The notes beneath the pieces were generated by a model, which was not told the DNA's origin, ran no database searches, and saw nothing but the letters and a program-made list of their open reading frames with translations. Below are positions 8,153 to 17,500 of a stretch of DNA of 51,187 nucleotides, piece after piece (position 1 is the first letter of the stretch; each line of letters begins with the position of its first letter). The DNA is from Sphingobacteriaceae bacterium. GTDB taxonomy: Bacteria; Bacteroidota; Bacteroidia; B-17B0; Aurantibacillaceae. The DNA lies in contig CANGGP010000018.1 in assembly GCA_947453445.1 (NCBI GenBank), forward strand, positions 1 to 51,187, in the 5' to 3' direction. A program made the position numbers and the translations under genes.

Positions 8153-9052
8153 TTAAATTAGTTTTTTAAAGTCCATGAACTCACGGAAGCTAAAGAAGCG
8201 ATCGGAGGGGAATGGAATGTTTTCGGGCTTGTTAACAATGAGTCGGCCACCCAATAAGAATTTAGCGTTTTGAATTTTGTTTTCGCAAATATCGAAGAAC
8301 TTAATCATGTTTTCATCGGCCATTTGTGCCGTTAAAATCGACACAAGAAAATCGGGATTGATTGACAAGTTAATTTTTTCAATGTCTTCAATGGGCACGC
8401 TTTGTCCTAAGTAAACGCATTTATGTCCTCTTGCCTTACAAAGGTAATAGGCATACAACAGGCCCATTTCGTGGAGTTCTTCGTTGGGAAGGAAAAAGAT
8501 AAATTTTTTGGAGGCGCTGTTTGGGCTGACATTGATTTTATCGATGCCTACAATCAGTTTTTGTCGTACAAGATTAGAAATATAGTGTTCTTGTGCCGGG
8601 CTAATGATGCCCGAGAGCCACATGTTTCCCATTTGTTTAAGGAAGGGGAAAACCACTTTTTCCATGGTGTTTTCAAATCCAAAATGAAGGATTGAATTGT
8701 TGATGGTGGATTCGAATTTATCTTCATCCATATCCATTAGTGAAAGCATTAGATTATCAACTTGGGCGCTTTCGGTACTAAAGGAATTAAGGATTTTATT
8801 GACTTTTTGTTTGAGTTCTTCTTCGTTTAATTCGGCAATATTTGATATTTTGTATCCATTGTTGTTCAACAAAGAGATATTTAATATGCGTTTTAAGTCG
8901 GAATTGGTATAATATCGGATGTTGGTATCGGTTCTTTCGGGGTTTAGAATTTCGTAACGTTGCTCCCAAATACGCAGGGTATGGGCTTTTATGCCCGAGA
9001 TTCTTTCCAAATCCTTAATTGAATATTTGTTTTGCATCATGGTGTGTTCCAT
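8153..9052 (-). CDS. MerR-family regulator with cobalamin-binding domain (CarH-like)
   Basis: Numbering is from the ATG ending at 9052; a TTG at 9085 lies inside the neighbour's terminator and is rejected. Residues 8-80 form a MerR winged-helix domain (YSIKDLERISGIK, LRIWEQRYEIL, RYYTNSDLKRIL). Residues ~95-170 are the helical cap of B12-binding proteins, with the Wx9EH signature of CarH photoreceptors (W145, E155, H156). Residues ~183-300 are a B12-binding Rossmann domain with ELHEMG (His194 as likely lower cobalt ligand) and the GH-V-YLG strand. CarH proteins bind adenosylcobalamin in the dark, repress carotenoid genes and release DNA on light. Carotenoid genes lie 6.6 kb away. The residue after the cap Trp is Leu, whereas in Thermus CarH, as I recall, it is the His that caps cobalt after photolysis, so light response is uncertain. 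Confidence 0.87.
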   Translation of the reverse strand: MEHTMMQNKYSIKDLERISGIKAHTLRIWEQRYEILNPERTDTNIRYYTNSDLKRILNISLLNNNGYKISNIAELNEEELKQKVNKILNSFSTESAQVDNLMLSLMDMDEDKFESTINNSILHFGFENTMEKVVFPFLKQMGNMWLSGIISPAQEHYISNLVRQKLIVGIDKINVSPNSASKKFIFFLPNEELHEMGLLYAYYLCKARGHKCVYLGQSVPIEDIEKINLSINPDFLVSILTAQMADENMIKFFDICENKIQNAKFLLGGRLIVNKPENIPFPSDRFFSFREFMDFKKLI

Positions 9053-9072
9053 AATAACAACGAAGCTTTGAA

Positions 9073-9086
9073 TTTGTTTAAACAAA
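9073..9086. promoter_or_regulatory. 14-base perfect palindrome upstream of the MerR-B12 gene
   Basis: TTTGTTTAAACAAA is fully self-complementary and ends 21 bases before the regulator's ATG, a good place for an autoregulatory operator. It partly overlaps the T-tract of the preceding ompH terminator, so symmetry could be partly incidental. Confidence 0.4.
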
Positions 9087-9109
9087 AAACCCTCAATGAA
9101 GAGGGTTTT
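9084..9109 (-). terminator. Intrinsic terminator of the uppS-bamA-ompH operon
   Basis: Arms AAAACCCTC (9086-9094) and GAGGGTTTT (9101-9109) around a six-base loop, followed on the minus strand by a T run. It lies just after the last ompH stop codon. Confidence 0.88.
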
Positions 9110-9112
9110 AAA

Positions 9113-9733
9113 TTATTTTCCGCCTTTTGCAGGGGCAGCAGGTGCGCCAGATTTTGCAGGAGGCAATGGTTTAATGCCGCCGGTACCAGGGCCACCAACG
9201 CCCGGAATAACAGCCAAAGGCATTGAATCAAGTTTCTTTTTTACCAAGGTTAAGATATCGTCGCCCATTTCGCTATAAAGCACAGCGGTGGTTTGAGGGG
9301 ATGTATCGAGAACATATTTATACCCGTTTTCTTTTGCAACTGCTTCAATGCCTTTTTTCGCTTTTTCCATAATAGGAGCGGTTAATTCGGCTTGTTTGCG
9401 CTTGTATTCCATTTCAGCCTGACGTTGAAATTCTTGAATACGGGTTTGTAATTGTTGTAAATCTTCTTGTTTGTTCTTTTTGATCATATCACTCATGGTT
9501 GGCTCCTTTTCGAGATAATCTTTGTATTTATTATCCATCTCGGTTTGCATGGCAACCAATTCTTGTTCAAGGCCTTTTAAGAAATTTTGAGCAGCTTCGG
9601 TGGCTGTTTTGGTTTCAGGCATTAAACTAATTAAAGAATCGTAGCTTAAATGCGCGATTTTTTGTGCTTGGGCAAAAGTTAAACAGCCAAGAGCGCCAAC
9701 CGTAAATACCAGTTTTTTAATTGATTTCATCAT
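9113..9733 (-). CDS. OmpH/Skp-family periplasmic chaperone (second copy)
   Basis: Skp-type holdase that protects unfolded outer-membrane proteins on the way to BamA. 206 residues: a signal peptide ending FAQA before Gln, then IAHLSYDSLISLMPE as the first strand, a long charged coiled coil (about residues 50-130, EKEPTMSDMIKKNKQ, QEFQRQAEMEYKRKQAEL), then the closing strand GYKYVLDTS. The C-terminal ~25 residues are Pro/Gly/Ala-rich (GVGGPGTGGIKPLPP), an extra low-complexity tail absent from the sister gene. It is the last gene of the bamA operon and is followed at once by a terminator. Confidence 0.88.
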   Translation of the reverse strand: MMKSIKKLVFTVGALGCLTFAQAQKIAHLSYDSLISLMPETKTATEAAQNFLKGLEQELVAMQTEMDNKYKDYLEKEPTMSDMIKKNKQEDLQQLQTRIQEFQRQAEMEYKRKQAELTAPIMEKAKKGIEAVAKENGYKYVLDTSPQTTAVLYSEMGDDILTLVKKKLDSMPLAVIPGVGGPGTGGIKPLPPAKSGAPAAPAKGGK

Positions 9734-9768
9734 TTTTTGGTTTGTTTATTTTTTCAAAGGTTTCAAAT

Positions 9769-10293
9769 TTACTTTTTATATCCAAGGTAAACTAATACTT
9801 CGTCACTTTTATCATATTTACTGTTGGCATACAGAATCGACACTTGGCCGCTTTTATCAAGGATAAATCCAAGTGCATTTTTTTCGGCAATCACTTTAAT
9901 GGCGTTGTAAACCTTGTCTTGAATGGGTTTTACGAGTTCCTGTCTCTTTTTATAAAATTCACCATCAACCCCAAAGCGTTGTTTTTGTAAGTCTTTTACT
10001 TCTTTTTCGCGGGCAGCAATTTCACCTTCGCGCTTCTTTTTCATTTCTTCGGTAAGTAAAATGGCATCGGCTTGATAGGCTTTATTTAGTTTTTCAACTT
10101 CGGCATATTTGTTTTCAATTTCTTTCTGCCAATTCATGCTTGTTTTATCTAATTCGCTTTGAGCGGCTTTGTATTCGGGGATTTGGCTCATGATATAATC
10201 GGTATCAACATAACCAAATTTAGCGGCTTGGTTTTGTGCAAAGCCGAAGAAGCTTGATAATAAAACAGTGATGGCGATTAAAGCGGTTTTCAT
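9769..10293 (-). CDS. OmpH/Skp-family periplasmic chaperone (first copy)
   Basis: 174 residues from the ATG ending at 10293, which begins a good signal peptide (MKTALIAITVLLSSFFGFA, cleaved before Gln); a longer frame from 10329 adds 12 residues before it and is unlikely. The mature protein has the Skp layout: FGYVDTDYIMSQIPEY, a charged coiled coil (KKKREGEIAAREKEVKDLQ), and a final strand ALGFILDKSGQVSILY. It follows bamA and precedes a related ompH gene, so the pair arose by tandem duplication, a common arrangement in Bacteroidota. Confidence 0.9.
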   Translation of the reverse strand: MKTALIAITVLLSSFFGFAQNQAAKFGYVDTDYIMSQIPEYKAAQSELDKTSMNWQKEIENKYAEVEKLNKAYQADAILLTEEMKKKREGEIAAREKEVKDLQKQRFGVDGEFYKKRQELVKPIQDKVYNAIKVIAEKNALGFILDKSGQVSILYANSKYDKSDEVLVYLGYKK

Positions 10294-10361
10294 TTTTATA
10301 ATATTTGAATTAGTCATAAAACGTGCCAATTTACGAGTTCTGCCGATATTAACATTTTTTG

Positions 10362-12965
10362 TTAAAGTTCACCCAAGGTTCCGCCAATGGTAAAGTGAAA
10401 CTGTCCTTTGCCATTACCGTTACTGGCATCTTTAACACCATTTACGTTAATGCTATCAAAGCCCCAACCATAATCGAGGCCCAATAAACCAAACATTGGC
10501 AAGAAAATTCTTAAACCAACACCGGCGCTGCGTTTAACTTGGAAGGGATTAAATTGTTTAAAATTAGCCCATGTATTGCCTGCTTCAGCGAAGCCCAAAA
10601 TAAAGATGGTGGCTTGCGGATTCAAACTTACGGGGTATCTTAATTCCATGGTGTATCTGGCGCAAATGGGATCACCAACACTCGATGATACAGTGTTGTC
10701 TTTATACCCTCTTAATGCAATAATTTCGCGTGCCACAAAGTTTTGGAAACCGCTTAAACCGCTACCGCCCATGTAAAAACGCTCAAAAGGAGAATAACCC
10801 ACATTTTTATTGTAATAACCCAAGAAACCATATCCAACTTTGGTTCTTAAAACCAAGTTACGGGCTTCTTTACCTTCAGCGGCTTTTTTATTGGTGAGTT
10901 GGGTGAACCATTCGGCGGTGATTTTATATTTTTGATACTCTACAAATTTATAGCGTTGTTCGGGCGAAAGTTTGGTGTAATCTTTTCCGTTTAATAAAGA
11001 ATAAGGTGGGGTAAATTGTCCGCTAAACACAAAGTTAGAACCTTGTTTAGGATAAATGGGTTGATCGATAGAGTTTCGCGAAATATTCACACCCAAATTT
11101 AAATCGTTGGCGTAACCGCTGCCAAAAACAAATACGTTGTTGTAGTTTGTAAGTTCGTAATAATTATAACTCAAGTGTGAATACATGTTGAAATAATTAT
11201 CAGGCCATTTTAAACGACGGCCTAATCCAATTGAACCGCCAATGATGGCCATGCTCGAACGATTTGGGTTTGGCACTTTAACGCCTTCGGTGGTGATGTA
11301 TTTCGATTGACCGGTGCTGTTTAACAAAGTGTGAAACAATGATACACTTAGGGTATTTGGTTTTTTACCACCCAACCAAGGCTCGGTAAATGAGAAGTTA
11401 TAACTTTGATAATAAATTCCGTTTGTTTGGGCGCGTATGCTTAAGCGTTGACCATCGCCGCTTGGCAAGGGTCTCCATGCCGAACGTTTAAACATGTTTC
11501 GGGTAGAGAAATTATTAAATGTAAGACCAAGTGTACCAATCACACCTAAGCCTGATTGTGTACTTGATCCCGCAATATAAGAGCGACCGCCCCAACCACC
11601 GCTTAATTCAATTTGATCGCTTGGTTTTTCTTCAACAGTGTATTCAATGTCAACGGTGCCATCGGCGGCATTTGGCGTGGGAACAACATTTAATTTTTCA
11701 GGATCAAAATAACCCAATTGTGATAATTCTCTATTCGTTCTGATAATGTCTGAACGGCGAAACAACTGCCCGGGCCTGGTTCTGATTTCGCGGTAAATCA
11801 CATGATCGTTGGTTTTATCGTTTCCTTTTATCGTTATTTTGTTAATAGTAGCTTGTTTGCCTTCGTACATCAACACATCAAAATCAATGGTATCATTGTG
11901 CACATTGCTTTCTTGCTGATTTACTTGAAAAAACAAATAACCATCATCTAAATACAAACTCGACACATCAAATCCATTGGGGTTCATGAATAATTTTTGT
12001 TCTAGTTTGCTTTGATCAAAAACATCTCCGGCATGAATGTTTAGCACAGTATCGAGTTGACCACTGCGGTATTTGGTATTGCCGTACCAAGCGAATTTGC
12101 CAAAATAATAGCGGTGCCCTTCTTCAATTTTAACGTCAATGGCAACGCGGTTGTCGCTAACAAAATACACTGAGTCTTTTACCACGCGCGCATCGCGGTA
12201 CCCTTTGGTATTGTACTTTTCGGCAATGGCAGGTAAATCTTTTTTCAAATTGTCTTCTAAATATTTACCCGAGTTAAAAGGATTGTACCACCTGAAACGC
12301 TTGCTGTCAGATAGTTTTCGGCGTAACTGCCATGATTTAAAAACGGTATTGCCAATAATGTTAACTTGTTCAATACGTACTTTACGGCCTTTTGTGACTT
12401 TAATCGTTAATATGGTATGTGGTGTTTTGGCGCTGCTATCGCGGGTTTGAATGATGTCGACCTTGTTAAAATAAAAACCTTTGTCTAAAAAATAATCGTT
12501 TACGGTATTTTTGATTGAACCAATCATGTAATCGGTCACAACTTTTTCTTTTAACAAGTGAATTCTGTTTCTGATGTCGTCGGCTTCGCCCCTTCTCACA
12601 TCGCCTTTAAAAGAGAACTTGGTTAATCGCGGGCGTTCAACCACATGAATATTGATGTAAATGGCATTGTCAACAATTTTTTCTTGTCGAATTTGAATGT
12701 CTTCAAACAAACCTTGTTTCCAAAGTTTCTTAATCGCGTCTTGAATTTTATCGCCCGGCACTGTAATCTCGTCACCTTCACTTAAGCCTGATAATAAGCT
12801 AATCACGTTTTTATCAGTAAAATCAGCACCACTAATTTGAATGCCGGCAATTTTATATTTCTTTTTATTTTTTGCCGTTTCCAAAAACAAACTATCACTG
12901 CTTTGCGAAAAAGCATACATAGCAATGAAGCTGAATAATAAGGCGAGACGCATTTTTAATCTCAT
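10362..12965 (-). CDS. bamA: Outer-membrane assembly factor BamA (Omp85)
   Basis: Core of the BAM machine that inserts beta-barrel proteins into the outer membrane. 867 residues, within the family range. A signal peptide ends AMYAFS before Gln. POTRA domains run to about residue 440 (for example IAGIQISGADFTDKNVI, VRIEQVNIIGNTVF, INKITIKGNDKTNDHV, FDPEKLNVVP). A 16-strand barrel follows, with SGGWGGRS at its start, FYMGGSGLSGFQ and LRGYKDN (the conserved inner-barrel RGF-type motif region), and RSAGVGLRIFLPMFGLLGLDYGWGFD near the end. The ATG overlaps the uppS stop by four bases (ATGA), so the two are translationally coupled; ompH genes follow. Confidence 0.95.
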   Translation of the reverse strand: MRLKMRLALLFSFIAMYAFSQSSDSLFLETAKNKKKYKIAGIQISGADFTDKNVISLLSGLSEGDEITVPGDKIQDAIKKLWKQGLFEDIQIRQEKIVDNAIYINIHVVERPRLTKFSFKGDVRRGEADDIRNRIHLLKEKVVTDYMIGSIKNTVNDYFLDKGFYFNKVDIIQTRDSSAKTPHTILTIKVTKGRKVRIEQVNIIGNTVFKSWQLRRKLSDSKRFRWYNPFNSGKYLEDNLKKDLPAIAEKYNTKGYRDARVVKDSVYFVSDNRVAIDVKIEEGHRYYFGKFAWYGNTKYRSGQLDTVLNIHAGDVFDQSKLEQKLFMNPNGFDVSSLYLDDGYLFFQVNQQESNVHNDTIDFDVLMYEGKQATINKITIKGNDKTNDHVIYREIRTRPGQLFRRSDIIRTNRELSQLGYFDPEKLNVVPTPNAADGTVDIEYTVEEKPSDQIELSGGWGGRSYIAGSSTQSGLGVIGTLGLTFNNFSTRNMFKRSAWRPLPSGDGQRLSIRAQTNGIYYQSYNFSFTEPWLGGKKPNTLSVSLFHTLLNSTGQSKYITTEGVKVPNPNRSSMAIIGGSIGLGRRLKWPDNYFNMYSHLSYNYYELTNYNNVFVFGSGYANDLNLGVNISRNSIDQPIYPKQGSNFVFSGQFTPPYSLLNGKDYTKLSPEQRYKFVEYQKYKITAEWFTQLTNKKAAEGKEARNLVLRTKVGYGFLGYYNKNVGYSPFERFYMGGSGLSGFQNFVAREIIALRGYKDNTVSSSVGDPICARYTMELRYPVSLNPQATIFILGFAEAGNTWANFKQFNPFQVKRSAGVGLRIFLPMFGLLGLDYGWGFDSINVNGVKDASNGNGKGQFHFTIGGTLGEL

Positions 12966-13711
12966 TGCAATTGATTTATTTGTTCGCTGGTTTGACCAAA
13001 ACGACGTTCGCGGTTTTGATATGAAAGGATGGCTTTGTAAAATTCTTCTTTTCTGAAATCAGGCCACAGCACATTGGTAAAGTAAAATTCGGCATAGGCC
13101 AATTGCCACAACAAAAAATTACTGATGCGGTGTTCGCCGCTGGTGCGAATCATGAGTTCAGGATCAGGAAAACGATTGGTGTTGAGGTGTTGTGAAATGA
13201 GATTTGAATTGATGTCGGAGATATTGAGTTTGTTATCTTTTACAGCTGCGGCAATTTTTTTAACGGCTTCAATAATTTCCCATTTGCTGGAATAACTTAA
13301 AGCCAAAATTAATGTTACCGTATTGTTGTGTTTGGTAATGTCGATCGATTCTTGTAATTCTTTTTGACATGATAAAGGCAAACTCTGAATATCGCCAATC
13401 ACGTCGAGTTTCACCCCTTTGCTGTTGAGGTTTGGTGTTTCCATGCTGATGGTACTCACCAATAATTCCATCAAAGCATCAACTTCATCTTTTGGTCGAT
13501 TCCAATTTTCGGTGCTAAAAGCATAAAGTGTGAGGTATTTTACACCAATTTCACCGCAAGCTTCAACAATTTCACGCACAGAGTTAACGCCTTCATGGTG
13601 ACCAAAAATCCGGTCTTCACCTTGCTGCTTTGCCCAACGGCCATTGCCATCCATGATGATGGCAACATGCTGAGGCACATTGAGTTGATTAATAGACTGC
13701 TTTAAATCCAT
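12962..13711 (-). CDS. uppS: Isoprenyl transferase / undecaprenyl diphosphate synthase
   Basis: Cis-prenyltransferase making the C55 carrier lipid for peptidoglycan and polysaccharide synthesis. 249 residues. Conserved blocks: VAIIMDGNGRWAKQ (catalytic Asp21, Asn23, Arg25 region), GHHEGVNSVREIV, LTLYAFSTENWNRP, and PDPELMIRTSGEHRISNFLLW followed by WPDF near the C-terminus. It is the first gene of the uppS-bamA-ompH-ompH operon, and a perfect TATCTTTG promoter element lies 16 bases upstream. Confidence 0.96.
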   Translation of the reverse strand: MDLKQSINQLNVPQHVAIIMDGNGRWAKQQGEDRIFGHHEGVNSVREIVEACGEIGVKYLTLYAFSTENWNRPKDEVDALMELLVSTISMETPNLNSKGVKLDVIGDIQSLPLSCQKELQESIDITKHNNTVTLILALSYSSKWEIIEAVKKIAAAVKDNKLNISDINSNLISQHLNTNRFPDPELMIRTSGEHRISNFLLWQLAYAEFYFTNVLWPDFRKEEFYKAILSYQNRERRFGQTSEQINQLQ

Positions 13712-13726
13712 TTTTTAGGCGTTGGG

Positions 13727-13734
13727 CAAAGATA
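13727..13734 (-). promoter_or_regulatory. -7 promoter element of the uppS operon
   Basis: TATCTTTG on the minus strand, an exact match to the Bacteroidetes consensus, 16-23 bases before the uppS ATG. No clear -33 TTG at the ideal spacing was found. Confidence 0.55.
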
Positions 13735-13842
13735 AACAAATACTAAAATGGAGGGCGCTTGAAGGTCGGCTTTTTAGTTTTTTAACAGCAAATGGGGGCA
13801 GGGGCAAAGGCACAGACCTTAAACATGGCCGGGAGCATGGTT

Positions 13843-14259
13843 TTAACTCGTATGGTCGGCCACTATCACCCATTTTCCGTCGATCTTTTGCCAAAGCAGG
13901 GTAAAATGCCCACCTACAGGTTTATCTTTTATCAATTGCCACTTGCCGATTATATAAATGCTTGTTGGCGAAAGTTCTTTGGTATACTCAATGGCAAAGT
14001 GCAAAGTACCCATGCTGTTTTTATCGGGGTAAGATTTTAAATAATTATCGAGCGTTTTTTGCCAGCCATATGTAATTCCTTTGCTGCCAATAAACATTAA
14101 ACTGTCGTTTTTCCAATAGTACTTCATGAATTCGGGAATGTTGCCATTGTTCCAACTTTTTTCTTGTTCAATCATAATTTTTAAAACGGCCGGCACATTG
14201 TTTTGTGCTTTCATTAAGGTCGAACAAAACACAATAATGGCTATAAATATTTTTGTCAT
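13843..14259 (-). CDS. Secreted NTF2-like (DUF4440/SnoaL-type) protein
   Basis: 138 residues. A signal peptide (MTKIFIAIIVFCSTLMKA, cleaved before Gln) precedes a cone-shaped NTF2-like domain: IEQEKSWNNGNIPEFMKYYW, DSLMFIGSKGITYGWQKTLDNY, and closing strands YIIGKWQLIKD, GGHFTLLWQKIDGKWVIVADH. Proteins of this family are often enzymes or ligand binders of unknown substrate, and no catalytic residues can be assigned here. Transcribed divergently from metH. The 131 bases between its stop and uppS hold nothing I recognise. Confidence 0.75.
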   Translation of the reverse strand: MTKIFIAIIVFCSTLMKAQNNVPAVLKIMIEQEKSWNNGNIPEFMKYYWKNDSLMFIGSKGITYGWQKTLDNYLKSYPDKNSMGTLHFAIEYTKELSPTSIYIIGKWQLIKDKPVGGHFTLLWQKIDGKWVIVADHTS

Positions 14260-14283
14260 GATTTAAAATTAATCAAAATATGA

Positions 14284-14291
14284 TACCTTTG
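14284..14291 (+). promoter_or_regulatory. -7 promoter element for the metH leader
   Basis: TACCTTTG matches TAnnTTTG and lies 20 bases upstream of the riboswitch P1 stem, so transcription would start just before the aptamer. A -33 element at ideal spacing is not clear. Confidence 0.5.
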
Positions 14292-14310
14292 TACTTCGTT
14301 CTTTAAAAAC

Positions 14311-14484
14311 ACTTATTAAGAAAAGCTGAGGGAAACGCCCTGAGAAGCTTTACCAACCCTTAATGAAATGCAAAATTAAAAATTAAAAATTTTGAATGAG
14401 CACCATTCAAAAATAGACATTCAACATTTAGCATCTCTCAAGAAGGTGGGAATTCGTCTCGTTTGAACAACGAGAAAAATAAGT
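14311..14484 (+). promoter_or_regulatory. SAM-I (S-box) riboswitch upstream of metH
   Basis: Aptamer for S-adenosylmethionine. P1 pairs ACTTATT (14311-14317) with AATAAGT (14478-14484). P2 with a kink-turn is AAGCTGAGGG...GCCCTGAGAAGCTT (about 14323-14351). The ACCAACCC segment (14352-14359) and AAGGTGGGAATTC (14443-14455) match the conserved S-box core around P3, and P4 is CTCGTT/AACGAG (14458-14473). P3 carries a long AT-rich insertion with its own perfect hairpin TTTGAATG/CATTCAAA (14391-14398 and 14404-14411). High SAM should favour the downstream terminator and shut off methionine synthase. Confidence 0.9.
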
Positions 14485-14536
14485 CGGAAACCATTAGTAA
14501 CAAATTAACAATTTAAATATACACTAATCCCTTCCG
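14485..14536 (+). promoter_or_regulatory. Predicted antiterminator of the metH riboswitch
   Basis: CGGAA (14485-14489) can pair with TTCCG (14532-14536), and ATTAGT (14493-14498) with ACTAAT (14523-14528), giving 11 pairs around a 3x3 internal loop. The stem uses the whole 5' arm of the terminator, so the two folds exclude each other. It abuts the P1 3' strand but does not clearly share bases with it. Confidence 0.55.
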
Positions 14537-14558
14537 AACAAACACGGAGGGGTTTTTT
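14529..14558 (+). terminator. Riboswitch expression-platform terminator before metH
   Basis: CCCTTCCG (14529-14536) pairs with CGGAGGGG (14545-14552), with one G-U, followed by six T. The ATG is at 14564, so the GGAGGGG of the 3' arm is also the only Shine-Dalgarno-like sequence for metH and would be hidden when the hairpin forms. Confidence 0.8.
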
Positions 14559-14563
14559 ATTTT

Positions 14564-17500
14564 ATGAGCACAATACAACAAGAACTGGAGAAAAGAGTTT
14601 TGGTAATTGATGGCGCCATGGGCACCATGATACAACAATACCAATTGGAAGAAAAAGATTACCGTGGCGAGCGTTTTGCAAACTGGCAAAAAGATTTAAA
14701 AGGGAACAACGATTTGTTATCGATTACTCAACCGCAAATCATTAAAGCCATTCACAAAGAGTATTTGAAAGCCGGCGCCGACATTATCGAAACAAATACT
14801 TTCAGTGGCACCACCATTGCCATGGCCGATTACGACATGCAAGCATTGGTGTACGAATTAAATTTTGAATCAGCTAAAATTGCCAAAGAAGCAGTGGTTG
14901 AGTTTAAAAAAGAATTTCCTGCATTATCGTCAACGCCAAAATTTGTTGCCGGATCCATTGGTCCTACAAATAAAACCTTGTCGCTGTCGCCAAACGTTAA
15001 TGACCCCGGATACAGGGCTGTGAGCTTTGATGAGATGGTGATTGCTTATGAAGAACAAATTAAAGGATTGATGGAGGGCGGCGCCGATTTAATTTTAATC
15101 GAAACTGTTTTCGACACCTTAAATGCAAAAGCGGCTTTATTCGCAGTGCAAAATTACGGCCAATCAATTCAAAAGAAAATTCCGGTGATGGTATCGGGAA
15201 CCATTACTGATGCCAGCGGTAGAACATTATCAGGACAAACCACCGAAGCTTTTTTGAATTCGATTTCACATGTTGATTTATTGAGCGTGGGATTAAATTG
15301 TGCGCTTGGCGCAAAAGACATGCGTCCTTATTTGGCGGAGTTATCAGAAAAAGCGCCTTTTTATGTGAGCGCTTATCCAAATGCAGGTTTACCGAATCAA
15401 TTTGGCGAATACGATCAAGATGCCCACGAAATGGGCCATCAAATAGAAGACTTTTTAAAATCAGGTTTTTTAAATATTGTTGGCGGATGTTGCGGCACAA
15501 CACCTGCGCACATTCAACGCATTGCCGAATTGGCGAAAGAAGCCAGTCCGAGAAAAAAACCTTCGCCCGATCATTTAATGCATTTGAGTGGCTTAGAGCC
15601 TTTAACCTTAAGGCCTGAAAGTAATTTTTTAAATGTTGGCGAGCGCACAAATGTTACGGGGTCTAAAAAATTTCTGCGCTTAATTAAAGAAGGAAATTTT
15701 GAAGAAGCTTTGTCGATTGCCAGAGAACAAGTAGATGGCGGCGCACAGGTGATTGATGTGAACATGGATGAGGGCATGCTGGATAGCGAAGCCAGTATGA
15801 CAAAATTTTTAAACCTGATAGCTGCTGAGCCCGATATTTCGCGCGTGCCCATTATGATTGATTCATCCAAATGGACAGTGATTGAAGCCGGCTTAAAATG
15901 TGTGCAAGGCAAAGCCATTGTAAATTCAATTTCATTAAAAGAAGGAGAAGAAAAATTTATTGAACAGGCACAAAAAATTAAACAATACGGCGCGGCTGTG
16001 ATTGTTATGGCCTTTGATGAAAAGGGCCAAGCCGACACTTATAACAGGCGAATTGAAATATGCAAAAGAGCTTATGACATATTGGTACATAAAGTTCAGT
16101 TTGTTGCACAAGACATCATTTTCGATCCAAATATTTTTCCGGTGGCAACAGGCATGGAAGAACACCGCTTAAATGCGCTTGATTTTTTTAATGCCACCAA
16201 ATGGATTAAAGAAAACTTACCATTTGCAAAAGTGAGCGGCGGTGTAAGTAACGTTTCTTTTTCATTCAGGGGCAACGACCATGTACGCGAAGCCATTCAC
16301 TCGGCATTTTTATACCACGCTGTTAAACACGGCATGGACATGGGCATTGTAAATCCATCGCAATTGGTGATTTATGACGACATTGATAAAACATTACTCA
16401 CTTTGGTAGAAGATGTTTTGTTAAACCGAACACCAGATGCAACTGAAAGATTGGTAGAACATGCCGAATCGTTAAAAGGTATAGTGAAGGAAAAAAATGA
16501 AGTGGATGAGGCTTGGCGTTCGTTAAGTGTAGAAGCGCGATTGAGCCATGCTTTGGTAAAAGGCCTGGTAGAGTTTATTGATGTTGATACCGAAGAGGCC
16601 AGACAAAAACTTGGCAGACCGTTGCATGTGATTGAAGGTCCGCTAATGGCGGGCATGAATGTGGTGGGCGATTTGTTTGGCAGTGGAAAAATGTTTTTGC
16701 CGCAAGTGGTTAAAAGCGCGCGCGTGATGAAAAAAGCGGTGGCTTATTTAGAACCGTATTTGCAAGCAGAAAAAGAAAGCAATCGTTTAGCAGGCATTGT
16801 GGGCAATGGCCGAAGCAACGCAGGAAAAATTCTTTTGGCGACAGTAAAAGGAGATGTACACGATATTGGTAAAAACATTGTAGGCGTGGTATTGGCTTGT
16901 AATAATTTTGAAATTATCGATTTGGGCGTAATGGTTTCGTGTGACAAAATTTTGGAAGAGGCGAAAAAACACCAAGTTGACGTGATTGGCTTAAGCGGAT
17001 TAATCACGCCTTCATTAGACGAAATGGTGCATGTGGCCAAAGAGATGGAGCGATTAAATTTTAAAACACCACTACTCATTGGCGGGGCTACTACTTCTAA
17101 AGTTCATACAGCCGTAAAGATTGCGCAAAATTATTCAGGCCCTGTGGTACACGTGAACGATGCCAGCAAATCGGTGCCCGTTGCCAGCAGCCTCATATCA
17201 GAAGAGTTGCGAGGTGCCTTTATGGAAGAATTGAACAAAGATTATGATCGCGTTCGCATACAAAATCAAAACGCACAAAGTCAAAACAAATTTGTTTCAT
17301 TAGAAGCCGCCCGACAAAATAAATTTCCAATCAATTGGTCTGAGGCAAAAATTCATCCGCCAAAAAAATTGGGCCAACAAGTTTTTAAAGATTATGATTT
17401 AAAAGAAATTGCTGAGTATATCGATTGGACACCATTTTTTCACAGTTGGGAAATGAAAGGCTCTTATCCAAAAATATTAAAGGATGCCGAAAGAGGCGCT

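Noticed and set aside
9113-10293. Tandem ompH genes considered as an assembly duplication
   Set aside because: The proteins differ strongly in sequence and in the C-terminal tail, so they are old paralogues, and the arrangement is usual for Bacteroidota.
15204-15650. Long antisense frame inside metH
   Set aside because: The opposite strand encodes an intact, highly conserved MetH domain; the antisense frame has no recognisable domain, ribosome site or promoter.
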